A stretch of DNA of 64,000 bases from Asterella californica (GCA_036924285.1 JAYKYS010000005.1:496001-560000); one strand, 5' to 3'. Positions 13,165 to 25,990 are shown, numbered from the stretch's first letter. Numbers and translations are program-made. Notes: generated by a model from the letters alone, not told the origin.

Positions 13165-15050
13165 ACTCAACTCTCGCTCGTCACCCGTTCCTCGGTCGGG
13201 ATCTAGGCCCAAGATCTCTGTCTAATCGACAACCAACCCACGTAACGACCCACTCCACTTTTCTGCAAAGAAATAGGCTCTCCAGACCCACCTGAGGAAA
13301 CAACCTTCTCTTGATTCAAACCGTCCCCCTCAGAGCGAGCTCTTTCTCCAACCGAAAGTCCAACCGAACGATCACCAATTTCGGATCCTCTTATGGACTT
13401 CGATCAATCGAGTTTGTTCTTGCTCGATTGAGTTTACCAGTTGTTCATGTCCACACTGGTCTGGTCTATGCTTTCTGGTTATGTTCCCATCACCTTCGTG
13501 CTGTCATTGTCAGTCCTACCGTAGTTCGAGTTCCTCGACACCTGCCAGTTTTCCTTTTCCGTGACAAGATGCCTTGTAGCTACTACGTGAGCGATTTAGG
13601 TGGAACAGCTCCCTGCTCATCTTCTCACCGGCTGGGTATGTACCAGCGACGCACCGGTTCTAGCACACACGACCGCACCCATAACGGTGTGGCGTAGGAT
13701 GGGCTTCCCCTACACTGGACGCTGGATCAAACGGCCCTAGTTTAAACGGCTGCGATTTATCTTTATCTGCTTTGCGTATTTGACCAACTTCAGAATCGGG
13801 AGTGCAGTTTTGTGTACCGTGTGACTTGAAGCAATTTTGAGGATATTTCGGAGTTTGAAATATTATAAAACGGAATCTAGATTCGGGACTATCCCTCATC
13901 TACCTGTGGTATCCTTTAATATTTTTCGTAGACTCTTGCTGAATAGCTAAATCCAATGGGAAAAACGCGAACCAATGAATTGATAGCTAAATCCAATGGC
14001 GTTGAAAGATTTTCCACCTACGGTAGCAACCAGTAGGTATTAGTTCATGTACAGTACGGCAATTATAAGCATTCAATGCTCGCACCGAATACATGTCCCC
14101 GGTTCTGAATGGTGCAGCGGGACCTAAGTGGGTCTTATAGAGTCAACGATGTACCCTATAGGGTTTACCTTTTGGAATTACGAACTAACTACATCCACGT
14201 GGGATTGACGGTGAAACCTCGTTATGAAAACCACTAATAGCCACAACCTGTTATGGTCATAATATATCGTATGAATTAAGTATCTTACAATACATTAAGA
14301 GTATAAAATATGTGAATTCCTTTTGTTCCCGTGATTATTTTAGGTTATGTTTAGTTTTTCTTCTATCTCCAGGTCCGGTTATCATTTAACTTTTCAAGAT
14401 AGATCTGATTTTTCTTATCAGTTTGGTATAAAAATTTTATATTATACTTTTTTGTTGATAATAAAAAGCGAATAAAAGTTCCCCGAAATTAATATTGCAT
14501 GCATATTTATTCACAGTATTTTGCCTATAAATTTACCTTTTACTTAGTCGCAAATAGAAACAATTGTCTAGCCTCAGCCATGTGAAACAAACACAAATGT
14601 CTAACTCAGTACTATAAATTAAGCTAATTTCCATTCCTTTCCCATATTTACAACAAATGCATAGCTCTTGCATGTGAAACACCTTGTATTAGTAATTAAT
14701 AATCAATCAACTTTACCATATATTGACCATGGACTAAAATATTATTCGGCTCATAGTAGGCTCTTATTATTTTCTTAACTTCTGCATTACTTTCAATAAT
14801 ATTGCACTCGCTTCATCTATACATAAAGATGGACAGAACTTATAATTTTCTCTCTGAACTAAATAAAAAACAAAACTGAAAGAAGCAGTAAAGCGAAAGA
14901 ATCACAACACGTAATGTTGTGTGGCAATGAACATACAGTATTAGAGTTTACCTATGACATATACTGGAGAGCCCATCGCGGTCTGGAAAGCTGTCTTAAT
15001 TGCAAATAGGATTTTTTTCAATTTCTGTGGGAATTTGTCTGCCAGGTTTG
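13165..15050. other. upstream region of the RRM gene and intergenic DNA
   Basis: The first 200-300 bp should hold the promoter and 5' leader of the minus-strand RRM gene; no clear TATA box was identified. A short direct repeat, ATAGCTAAATCCAATGG, occurs at 13,943 and 13,983. From about 14,250 the sequence turns AT-rich. At about 14,465-14,515 a segment with GCATGCATATTTATTCAC resembles the edge of the structured repeats found near 22 kb. Confidence 0.5.
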
Positions 15051-15059
15051 GCTTGGATT

Positions 15060-17920
15060 ATTCAAGTTGTAGTTAAGTTTGTGTTTAGACTACACTCACA
15101 TCCTAAGACCAACGGTGCTTCAGACATATAATAGTACGTTTTACGATTATCTACAGAAATTTGTTTAACTAAAAGAAAAGAAAAGGAACTAGCAGCTGAA
15201 GATGTGCTTATATTCTCGAAGCGAGATGAGCACCATGCTATAAAATGTACTATGTGTGAGAGCCGTGAACAAATTGAGGTTGAGCACGCTCGACAACTGT
15301 CTGTGCCAACTACATATACAACTAACGTCGACAACGAATAAGTTATTCAATCTCTTCTTCTCTTCGACCTTATTCGGATCATGTTTCTCACGCAATTGAA
15401 GGACCAGTTAACGAAGTGGATGAGGATTCGCTCGAACACAATATTACTTCTCGTACGACCAGACAACTCGTATCCCACTGGTATGACTCCACCTATGACA
15501 TTGGTGTCTTTGGAAGAGATGAATCTACTCGATGATTTGAGTAATGAGAAGAGACGTAGTGTTATTCAGATGTGTCTCATCAGTGGGAGTATTGTGTAGA
15601 TATCTTGGGAACAACTACTCCGTCCTTCTGAAGATTCTGATGGAACTAAGTGGGGTCCTTATCAGATTCGTGTCATAAGTCGAAATTTCGTGGATGAACT
15701 TCAAGCAAGATGAAATAGAATGCATACGCTCATTATCACAACTTCACCGTGATAGTGGAAGAGGATGATTGTCTTTCAAAGAGAGAATGGCACACAAGTT
15801 TTCTTACGACTTGGAAGTTTCATGTTATTGATGACAACCACAATGCTCGTGCTCGTATGAAGCTGGATGTAGAGTATCTTGGTTGCTATCCACAGTTCAA
15901 GATGTGTAACTGCATCAGGATTGACCAAGTTGGAGCAGCTTTGTTTGCTCATGATAACGTAGATTCATATGTGTACAAGAAGTATATGTCTATCGAACAA
16001 GTTGAATATTTCCGCAAACAGTTAATGGAGAAAGGGTCAACGACAATGACTGACTTAAGAAAATGCTTAGCTATGGAGACTCGTAACTATCTTGATTCAA
16101 AGACATGGGCCAAGGAGATGTTGAACTTGGAAGGTCATTACCAAATGCCATTCCAGACACATGCTTCGTGAGATGTTCAAGAGAGAATCTTCAGTAAATG
16201 ACAGCGGAAAGAACTGAAAAGATAGAAAATTCTATCTTCAGACTCTTCCAAAAAAGAAAATGAGGACATGAAGGCATCTTGGTGGAAGACGTTACAAGGA
16301 GTTGACGACGATCGTAAGTTATCAATCTTACTACGTGTTGATCGAGTGATATGAGGATGGACGAGATGCAAAAAGAATGAGAGCGTGCGAAGATAATGGA
16401 CGTTATTGCAAACGCTCTCTTCCAACAAATGAGAGTGAGTTCTTAGGCAGATGAGATGACACATATGTCTCCCTTTGTAAGTGAAACTCGATTGCATCGA
16501 TACTTTCTTATCTTCGAGAAACTAATGGTTCGTGAGAAACAACTTTGCAAATGCTTTTGTTGTCTTGTTAGATGTTTGGTTCTTTGAGCATCGTTGTCAT
16601 TGATTCATTCTTGCATGACTTTGTGCAGAAAGATAGGTCAAACCGTGCACCTTTGATGAAAGGTATGCACATTCACGACCCGAGTGCAAAGGAGTAAAAA
16701 AGATCTTGATCAAAGATCAATATTCTATCCGAAGTTCTTTCTCATGAGTTTGTGGACTTCACTATCCGCGCCAACAAATATCGTGAAGCGAAGGAACGTG
16801 GAGATCCAGACGCCTTGCAGACTTAGATACAAGGTTTTGTACTTAGGCTCGTGAAGGATTGATGAAATCTTACAAGTAGCACGTGTTCAAAGGTGATGTG
16901 AGACACATGAAAGCAATTGTTCTCAAACAAATGTTCATGTTAGCAATAGCCGACGTGCCGTATGGTTGAACTTCAAGGAATGCATGCATGACGACTGGCA
17001 AGCGTTTATGCATGATGATATTTCTATCACAGCGACCAATGTCAGTCTACTTATAACATCATGTTATTGGACCATCGTAGTCTTCCACAATTTACAACAA
17101 GCTATCGGGACTAGTGAAGCTCTACGAGAAGTTGGTTGCCGTGTCAGCGCTGGAGTCTATATGAAGACTAACTACCATAATGTTGATAGACTGCGGCTAG
17201 TGATGAACCGCGAATATTACACTATTGGTTTTTTGTCCAAAGATGGTAAGATGTCGATGAGATATTTTGACGACGGGGCTTCTCGAAGGTTCATCTTATT
17301 CCTTTTTTCATCCATGCAATCTAGATGCACATTGTGCTGTAATGCTTTGTCTTGTCTGGACATTTCATTATTTGTTTGCAACACATGCATTACATGGATG
17401 TCCAACCTTCTCATGACTAGTAACATTTCATCTTATCTTAATGCATACCTCCTTCTCTTAGTATTATTGCTCTGGCGGTCACATACAAGATTATGTTGTT
17501 GAACGATAAACATACTCATGTGTACCAAAAGTCATAGAAAGTTATAGCCCAACTTATTAATGACTACTCTAGACGAGGTGATTGGATAATAGATTTGTGA
17601 TGTGAATCCGATATGACACTCATGTGCGTTCTATAAACAGGTCACCACTGCGTTGCCATGGAGATTGATAAGAGACAAGTCATGTACATTGCAATGGAGA
17701 TTGATAACAGACACGTGTTCGTCATAGTTGACTCAATTTCCAACACCCCTATTGTAACTCACTTGAGCTTTGATGCGCACATGGTTGATCATGAATTCTT
17801 TCTTGCTGAGCCAAAGACTACCACTGACGTTGATGGAGAAGCTTCTGCTTCACGCCAACAGGATGTAAAAACACGAATGCACAGTCAAGTAGTTGATGCT
17901 ACATTTTTCACTACATAGCT
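15060..17920 (+). pseudogene. decayed coding-like region of unknown family
   Basis: The plus strand has natural-looking codon usage broken by stops and frameshifts. Its longest open piece is 15,749-16,171 (about 140 aa, with a conserved-looking FHVIDDNHNARARMKLDVE stretch). Others are 15,381-15,599, 16,966-17,285 (rich in Trp, Met and Asp) and 17,658-17,918. The last holds a near-duplicate of about 36 bp, giving AMEIDKRQV and AMEIDNRHV in tandem. No reverse transcriptase, integrase, transposase DDE signature or zinc knuckle was recognised. It could be an old transposon-derived gene, a retrocopy or a degenerate host gene. A short CTMC...H pattern near 15,255 hints at a metal site, but this is weak. 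Confidence 0.4.
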
Positions 17921-19340
17921 TGTATCAAATTCGGTATCGTAGATAATGATGAGTTAATGATAAGAAATATTGTGTTCATTGAGTGATGAGTATGGTGTAC
18001 TCTTCATTCATGACTTTATATGTTGTTATACAGTAAATTGTCATCACAAGCTGTTTCTATAAATGTTGTGAATTGTGTCAAATTTTTTATTTGGATGAGT
18101 ATTAAGTGTTCGCTTAGTGTGCAAAATCATATATTCAGAATTCAATAATATTTTGAGGTCTATGAATTTCAAACTCGTCAGTTACAAGATAACAACATGG
18201 AGATCCAATGAGCGGGTCCTTGATGTTGTTACTCTCACTAGGTTACTAAGTTCTAACAATGTCTCACAAGTTATCACATTATTAAATCTCATACTCTTTA
18301 CATTACTCAATGTCATTATGACGATGTGAAGACAAGGATGAGGAGCTCTTCTCTGCTCCTCCATTTATACTTTTTAGGTTCTTATCTTTGTATCATATGA
18401 TAACACAGTCATAACAATTTTATAAGATTTACTAAAATATTATCTAAGGTGAAAACACTACTGAAATGGGTTTTTTTCACATGAGTTCATTCCTTCAAAG
18501 TCAACAACTTCTAAAATATTCTCAAAGAATCTCAAATTGTATATCAGGATCCACTAAAAAGATGACATGTGAAATCTCTATTTGTTTCTAACGCCCACAA
18601 AGTCAATAACTAAAGTCTCATCACTAATATAAAATAAAATGAACATTCCTCATACTTAGTTATAACTAACATCTCACTACTATAAACACACTTTCTATGT
18701 GTTATATAGGTCATTACAATCTGATACAAAGAAATTGTTGGAAGTCTTAATTTGTGTGTAAATCCAATGGTGCTACTATTGCCATGTGTATTGCTCTTGT
18801 AAGAAGTAATTTGATAACATATTTTTATTTGAAAAACTAAAAGAATTCACACAATAGAAAAATATTTTTTCTATTGTATAAATAGAAAATACCAACGAAC
18901 ATTTCTCTCCCATCAATGATAGGAAGACAACGTTAAAATGTAATATAAGATGAATCCAAGTCTGTCTAGTCTTCCAAGATCATGTTTCATTTGTTTTGGA
19001 TCGATAATACGACAAGACTAGAGTGGGTATCATATCAATGGTTACTGTGAAAACATGGTGCGAATAACCTTAAATTTCCCAATCCACTCTATTTGTGTTT
19101 GTAAATCTAGTCTGAAGCTAAAAGTAAACTTTTAAAACATACAGAAATTAAGTTTAATTCAAAGATCAAACAAGATTATGGACAATGTTATCTCATTATT
19201 ATAAAACTGGATCTAAATACCACAATATCAATATAGGAATGAATCACAGTGCTTTGAAAAGGAGAAAAACATTGACAACATCAACATTCTTGTCAATATA
19301 AGGTGCATAAAATAGATCACATATAACTTCAAGAGAGAGT
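17920..19340. other. AT-rich stretch, nothing recognised
   Basis: AT-rich DNA right of the decayed coding region, with only short open frames without motifs. No repeats with clear ends were found. Confidence 0.45.
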
Positions 19341-19341
19341 C

Positions 19342-19690
19342 GATGAGATGAATATCTTTCCCCACGGCCTTGTACAATGAATTTCGTTTTCTCTTATCTG
19401 GAAATATCTAAGTGTTATAAAAATATATTATAATAAGTTATTATAAAATTTTGAATTAATTTATAAATATTATATGTTAACTCGTCTCGGAGCAGCCAAG
19501 TCATCAGGACATAACCCATAAGTGTAGTCAGGATTGATGCGTTGTTGGGAGGATAAAGCCGGGACATCAATTCTCAAACGACGTCATTTTGTGAGGATAA
19601 TAATTTATATTCTAACCCTTCCCGCCAGTTATTAAAATTATATCTCATGTACACTAAGTGTACATGAGGTGAATATCCTCCTTTATGTAT
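19342..19690 (+). repeat. short structured repeat, copy A (~350 bp)
   Basis: First of three related copies; the others are 22,614-22,960 (inverted) and 61,572-61,935. The order of blocks is: TTTCGTTTTCTCTTATC, an AT-rich run with GTTATAAAAATAT, a GC-richer core near CTCGGAGCAGCC and CATAACCCATAAGTG, then TTCTAACCCTTCCCGCC, then a CATGTACACT/AGTGTACATG hairpin. TGAATATC occurs at both edges and may be a target duplication. There is no coding capacity, so it is probably a non-autonomous transposable element of unknown class. Confidence 0.6.
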
Positions 19691-20315
19691 GAAACTCAGT
19701 CAGAAATAGATCATTGAGAAACCCACACTCCATCTTGTACTACTAACATAGTGGAAAAGAGTGCATAGTTTTCAGCACAAAGACCTACTCCTGCTATTAT
19801 TTGTCTCGTGATATGTTCTTCTTTTTGAAGTTAGAGGTGACTAGTTCTTCTAAGCACTTATCCTTAAATTTGAAATGAATTTACGTTTGGTTGTCAAATT
19901 CATCTCTTTCTTTTTCATCGTTATTGTTGTATATTATCGTATTGTAAATTCAGAGTGTCCTTTTGTGTACTTCGAACTAAAAAGATTTGCAAAAAGAAAG
20001 CTTTGCAATATATCGAATGCTCTACTAGGAACATACAGAATTTGTATAGAGGGAGCCCTCAAGAGGAGTGGAACAGAAATCTTCATCAGGAAAACATGAT
20101 AGATCCATCCATCCATCTTACCTCCATCCATGACCAAGCATAGGAAAGAAATCCATCCCATTAGCCAAAGTCGTCAAAGCGTTAGCCCTTCTTAATGAGT
20201 CTATGTAGATCTAGAGCTGACATGTCAGAGATATCGAGCAATAAGGAGGAGCTCTTAACACCATAAGAAATAAAAAGAAGAGACCGCTCTTCAATTGTAC
20301 CTAAGAGTCGACCTC

Positions 20316-20845
20316 AATTCAGTCATGAACCGGACTGTACAGGACCGGATTGTATTAGACGATTTGGTTCAATTCGGGGTCTGTTAAAAAATGTTTTGCT
20401 TCAAGATTTTATAAATGTTTAATTTAAAACTTTTCAATTTTTTGCATGAATGGTTTTTAGTCGGTCTGGTTCACAAAGTAAATGGTCCTTAAGCAGTTCG
20501 GTTCCATAGTTTAAAAAATCATATTTTATCATATGATAATAAATGATAATAAATATTACAAATATAACTTATAGATTATAAGTTGAGTGATCGAATATCA
20601 AGTTAATTATTTTACAATCAAATAAAAATAAAAGATTTATTAAAAACTCATTTATAATGTAGTTCAAGATTTTCTTAAGCGATTCGGTTCGGTTAGAAAT
20701 CGATTCAATTCAGAAAAGAATTGGTTCAAAGATCTTTTAGAACAACTTAGTTCATAAATATTTTAGTTTGAGATTTTTAAAACAAACCGGTTTCATTTCA
20801 ATTTCATGTAAATTCAATTCGGTTTGGGACCGGACCGAGTCGGGG
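20316..20845. mobile_element. candidate MITE with CCGGTCC-type ends
   Basis: The left part holds AGGACCGGATTG, and the right end reads GGTTTGGGACCGGACCG, whose complement carries CGGTCCGGTCC, so the edges are roughly inverted. The inside is AT-rich with repeated TTCGGTT/CAATTCGG words. No protein is encoded. Plants carry many short elements with repeated GGTTCGGTT words. The boundaries and class are uncertain. Confidence 0.35.
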
Positions 20846-21705
20846 AAACTGCTAATTGTGCCTCCAAGAACTGTCCAGTTGAAGTAGGAGTCATAAGAAA
20901 ACTCTTCAATAATGTCATATGTGACATTGTGAGGAGGAGCTAACAGCAAAATACCCACAATTTCAGCAAGAAGAAGCGAACCGTCACGTGCTATGGAGAT
21001 ACAGTATGCAGTCGATCAAAAGGAAGAGATCTTGATGCAACATTTAACGATAGAATGGAGAACGAATTGAGACCTCTTACATAAAAACCACTAGCACACG
21101 CATGTAAACAAAGCATATATTGGAGTTCCTCGTGGATCGAGACAAAAGCTACATGCATCCGTTGTTGATGAGAACTTTGCTACTTTCGAATACGTGAACA
21201 TTTTGGAACTCATCTCTGAGTGGCGGAGAAAAGAAAGAAGAAGAAGATTATTCTTATCGTATATCTTCCCACTCTTTCGCTCATTGAATGTCAAAGTGAA
21301 GTGCAAACCCTTTAAAGGCTACAGTGCCCTGGCTTCTTGATGTAGGGTTCATGCTAGGTGACTCTTTTGGAACCTACAATAGTAACGGTTCAAACTGCGC
21401 ATGAAATTTTTTGCGTATATTTTCCCGCTATTGCTAAATAATATGCACTCAAAGCGACAGTATAAGCCAGGTAGGTTCATGCAAGTGAATGGTCTGTTTT
21501 TCAATACAAAAGAGTTTGCTTCTAACATTGATATATTGTGGTGGTCCACGATCCAACTATGTAAAGTAGGTCCAGCATTTGGTTGGAAGGTTATATTTTG
21601 GAGACATGAACAAAACTAAATTTAGAATATAAGGAAAGATGACGGTTTCAACATAAATTTGCTCATCTTTGACAAATATATTTAATTTTATAGTTTTTGT
21701 TAATT

Positions 21706-21810
21706 TTTTACCAAACCCTTTCGAGAGGTAGGGTTCGGTAAAGATTGAATGCTTACAATATTCCACCCTCTCCCATTTATTTTATGGAGCGAACATGCAC
21801 GCTCCATAAA
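21706..21810. repeat. two adjacent hairpins
   Basis: 21,706-21,742 folds by pairing TTTACCAAACCCT with AGGGTTCGGTAAA across a loop of about 10 nt. 21,781-21,810 is a perfect hairpin of TTTATGGAGC and GCTCCATAAA with a 10-nt loop. The first shares the AACCCT/AGGGTT core with hairpins at 22.3, 22.7 and 23.5 kb. Confidence 0.6.
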
Positions 21811-22265
21811 AAGTATTTTAAAGTTGTAAATTTTAAAGTTATAAATTTGAAACTGAAATCCACAAGATTTAATTTACAGTCACGTAAAACTTTCTCTTGG
21901 CCCCTCCCCATGCATTTTACATCCATGCGCATTAGAGTCTCTGTCCACTGGTCCATTATTTTGCTTAAATCGGTTATACAAACCGAAATGATCCACCACA
22001 TAAAAGCTATAGTTTTTTTTCAGATTTTCAAGTAAAGGACCATCGTCTTTCAACCTTGACTATTCAGTATACAACTTTTTCCCTGAAAGTTATAAAGTGC
22101 TCGTCGAGCGTGGCTTGCTCCCACTTAACGAACTTACGCTCCTCCACGTAGTGTTTATGAAAAATTGGTTAACCTCTTGATAGCTCGACCATATTTTAGA
22201 GCACTATTCGACACTGAGCACCTGCATAATCACTAATCAAAAAGTGGAACCAGCATGCATATTCA

Positions 22266-22291
22266 CCTCCTCCATCTTTCGATGGAGGAGG
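22266..22291. repeat. perfect 11-bp hairpin
   Basis: CCTCCTCCATC pairs perfectly with GATGGAGGAGG across a TTTC loop. It lies directly after CAGCATGCATATTCA, a phrase that also precedes the hairpin at 22,622. So the position is conserved while the stem sequence differs. Confidence 0.7.
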
Positions 22292-22305
22292 CAAATATAC
22301 AAGAG

Positions 22306-22357
22306 GTTAATTTAGTACTTAACTCTTCCGGCAGGAAGGGTTAGGTATTAAATTAAC
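22306..22357. repeat. long imperfect hairpin with AACCCTTCC-type core
   Basis: Arms of about 24 nt start GTTAATTTAGTACTTAAC and end GGTATTAAATTAAC. The loop is CTTCCGGCAGGAAG-like, so CTTCC pairs with GGAAG at the tip. This is one member of a recurring hairpin type in the 19-26 kb region. Confidence 0.65.
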
Positions 22358-22613
22358 ACCAGAGTATTTTAATGAATTAGCACTTGTGGATTCCCGGACT
22401 TCTACCTTCTGAATCGCGGCACCCAGGGCAAGACTTATAGGCTATCTTCTACCTTCCCCGTGTTTCCAAGCATGGGTAACAGATATCTTTTATAAAATAT
22501 TTTAATCTTTTACACCAACTTAGTATATATTTTTTATATAACATATATATATATTCTCCATAACATGAAGCGAGCAAAAGTCCCCCCGGACTTCATCCAG
22601 CATGCATATTTGC

Positions 22614-22960
22614 TGCTTATTCACCCCATGTACACTTCGTGTGCATGGGTGTTTAATATATATCCTAACCCTCCCGATGAGAAGGGTTAAGATATATATT
22701 AAATGTCTTGTTAAATGACGCTTATTTACAATCCCAATCTCGGACTTATACCCTAAGGGACGTCTCAGCCTGCTCTCGACTTATGGGTTATGTCTTGATC
22801 AGTTAGCTGCTCCGAGACGAGTTAACATTTAACATTTATAAGTGATTTTAATTTTTTATTATAGCTTATTACATTATATTTTTATAACACTTGCATGTTT
22901 TCCGCTAAGAGAAAACGATTTTCACTGTACAAGTACGTTGGGGATGCCTATTCGCTTCAC
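22614..22960 (-). repeat. short structured repeat, copy B (inverted)
   Basis: Inverted copy of the repeat at 19,342-19,690, sharing the CTCCGAGACGAGTTAAC block, GACTTATGGGTTATGTC and TAAGAGAAAACGATTTTC. It contains two hairpins. 22,622-22,651 pairs CACCCCATGTACAC with GTGTGCATGGGTG. 22,655-22,700 pairs AATATATATCCTAACCCT with AGGGTTAAGATATATATT. The outer edges carry GTGAAGCGAATAGGCA and GTGAATAAGCA in the element's own orientation. Confidence 0.6.
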
Positions 22961-23494
22961 TTTATGGTTTCATCCTCGCGGACTTTGGATTCAACACATT
23001 AATTTGTCAGTTTTCTGCTTGGTACACTCAACTTAGACTTAGCACCGTCCAATCACTTTGTGACTCTTGCGGCTCTTTTCTCTTTCTACGTGTTGGCTGT
23101 GTAATGACAGTGCTCATGAAAAACTGCAAGAAGTACCTTAGAGAGAACCCTCAAGTAGAAGCTGCAAAATGCCCCAAGCGAATAAAGAACCGATTTGTTT
23201 TAGAGAAACTGAACAGTGGAAACAAAAGCTTATTACCAAACCTCGATAACCAAAATAATGAACTAGTGCCGAAGAGACCCTCATTGGAATTTGGGACTGC
23301 ACCGTGAAGTTCGAAGTGTTACTGCGGTACTTGCAACACACGGTCTCCAAGGAGCGAAGAAGAGGAAAAGATATGTCAGTATATGTTTCTCGACTGAAAA
23401 CGTCCATAAACAATTCTTCACTTTGCCCTCATTGTGTACTTCGTTGCATTATTATCACCTCTTCCAAGTTCGGAAGAGATGATATATGCAAACT

Positions 23495-23553
23495 GTATTA
23501 ATTTATTCACTAACCTTTCCTCTTGGAACGGTTAGTGAATAAATTAATAATAC
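23495..23553. repeat. long near-perfect hairpin
   Basis: The left arm starts GTATTAATTTATTCACTAAC. The right arm is its complement with one bulged base and ends in TAATAC. The two are separated by a loop of about 14 nt that itself contains TTTCC and GGAAC. It is the strongest fold of the AACC/GGTT hairpin group in the window and has no coding content. Confidence 0.7.
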
Positions 23554-23999
23554 ACAAAAGATAATACTTTTGTTCACTTGGAGCTAGCAGCTTTATACGA
23601 AGAAGGAGATATCTTCCCAGTCTCTACTTATGGGTTTTCATGTACAGAAAGTGACCATGTGTACAGTAGGAAATTTAGTTTATTTATAGATTCTAAATTT
23701 AGCAATTTAACTTTTACTGTTTAAAGAAGATATTAAGTTTAACTCAAGTACGTATGTTACCAGTTGAATACCAGCCTGCATAATCACCTCTGAAACAGTT
23801 CTGAGGTTCCTAGCACCTCTCCATTTTACAGTGCTTTTAAACTTGTCACCTCTAGCCAGCTCCAAGCCAGTATTTTTGCTTATTTTCAGTAACTATCTTA
23901 ACTTTTGTCTTTTTCCTTCTGTTTGGCAAAAGGGGAGTTTGCATGCATATTCTCTGATGGTTTATATCTCATAAACTATCTATCTTGTTTCCCTACACC

Positions 24000-25610
24000 A
24001 TTGTCTAGGTTCAGAAAACTCGTAAAACACAGTTTACATTCATAAACTGATAAAACCACTGTTTAGTCACGGTTGAAGGGTAAAAGAATTGATATGCTAC
24101 TCTTTTGGTTCGTTTAAAGATCCGAAGATAAATATGCCACTATCTAGATCTAGATCAGGTTTTGGTTAGGGAACCTTTGTAAGATTGATAAGTGTCTAAG
24201 CTTGGTTTTGGTTTCTCTGATTAACGTACTTATCACAAAAAAGAGTGATAATTAAAGAGAAAACAGATGTTAAATAATTATCATAAAACTTTAGACTAAC
24301 ATTCAAAATGAAATGCATGCATGGTGTCATAAACCTCCAAATGTATTGATTCTTTTGAGAAACCAGTATTCCCTCTGATGAGCCTCGGGAGAATCTACAT
24401 AGATTATCTCATTATCTATATATCTCTAAACTTCTAAGGAAAAACACTTTCAATCATCTCATCCCGTACATTCGTTCTTGTTATCAGGTGTGTTAAATGG
24501 ACTGACACTTGCTTATCGTCCTTCAAACTCTATTCGTGGATAGGCTTACGTGAAGTACCATAACCTGACAGTGTAATACTAATTATGCGAGGGTAATATG
24601 AAAATAAGGTTTTAATGCACCCAGGTGAGGGTTGTTAGTGTATTTTACTGAAAATCTAAAATTTAAAGACGATATATGCTGTTTTTACATTATGATATAA
24701 CTAACATATATATCAAAATTAGGAGAATATGTCTAGCTATTTGTGCATGGCAAAGCCATATATTTTACTATTTAACGCAAAGTCTAAACTTTTGTTCTTT
24801 TTAGCATAAATTTTTCTGATTTTACAGAACTGTCCTCAGATTCTGCTCGGGGAGGAACGAGACCGCACTAACTACTTTGTTCTTCAGAACCTCATCACGT
24901 TAATATAACTCAACTGTAAATTCGAGAACCGTTACGGAGCAAACAACTCGATTCTATGCGTAAACTGTGACACTGGCATTCAAAAAAACTGACGACATGG
25001 TGTAGAACCATCAGCATGCAAGTTTAGTACAACACGAATGGAAAATGGAGACAAAAAGAGCAGCGTCAAATCACCGATGAAAAGCAATAGACGAGCTGTA
25101 GAGGCAGTCATCGTCTCGATCTCTCATCCAACAAATCCAGCGGCCCCGCAAGAAAATGAAATCAAAACGAATGTCGTTGAAGAGCGACAACTTTGGAGAG
25201 AGGTGTAGGCGTAGAGCAGCGAGTCCGTGAGAAGAGCCGAAAGGAAAAATAACTATGATTAACTTAAGAAGATTGTCATGTGTAGAGCACTGCCCCTGCA
25301 AGAGATAGAGACGAGATACGAGACGGAAGTTGCGGCTGCGAACAGTCCAAGCCGAAGAAGACGGCATACCTAAAAAAACAAAGCCAATACTCATTTGAGA
25401 AAAATGATCATCAAATATATATAATAACGCCTGACGTATAACACCTCCCCTGAAGAAGAGCAGAGAAAAAAGACAGAGGAGAGGAGACAAAAGATGCGGT
25501 TTCAAAGAGAAGGCAAAAGATCACATTTATAAGAAAAGAAAGTGGGCTTAGCCTAGACGGCTATGAGGCAACAGTCATCGGGAAAAATAAAACGATCAAA
25601 TTTTCTCCGC
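24000..25610. other. intergenic stretch without a recognised gene
   Basis: AT-rich to about 24,850, then of mixed composition. A 144-codon frame on the minus strand (25,071-25,505) is open but begins at TTG, is hydrophobic and shows no known motif, so it is not called. No clear transposon ends were seen. Confidence 0.45.
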
Positions 25611-25619
25611 TGATCGACA

Positions 25620-25990
25620 ACGGTCATGCGTTGGGGATGCTTATTCACTTCTGAAAGAAGAATAATGCAAAGTTGCTTAATTATCACCTAATCCATTTGG
25701 GGATAAATTAAACCTTAAAATAAATTCACTTTTTGTCAAGACAAGAAGTCTATCTTATGGTTCTTGGGGCGCGCTTCAACCTACATGGCCTATAGGTTTA
25801 TTCCGGAAGTTCATGCATGTACTTTTCATATAATATATAATATATATTTAAAAACATATTCAATATATATTTTAAATTATTTTATATTTTCATTCAATAT
25901 TTATAAAATTATAACTATAAATATTTCATAAAACCATCTATTGATCTTACATTGATTAATAGATCTAAAAGTTCCACAAGACCCCACTAC
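25620..25990. repeat. diverged relative of the structured repeats
   Basis: Opens with GTTGGGGATGCTTATTCAC, the same edge phrase as copy B in inverted form. It continues with a weak CACCTAATCC...GGATAAATTA fold, an AGTCTATCTTATGG block, GGAAGTTCATGCATGTAC and then a long TA-rich run. It looks like a rearranged or chimeric member of the same repeat group. It ends about 530 bp before the PDCD2L start codon. Confidence 0.4.

Noticed and set aside
13311..13697. 128-codon plus-strand frame upstream of the RRM gene
   Set aside because: It starts at TTG, has no motif, and lies where the RRM promoter and leader are expected.
25071..25505. 144-codon frame on the minus strand, hydrophobic
   Set aside because: It begins at TTG rather than ATG and has no recognisable motif, family or splice context. 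It is likely chance.
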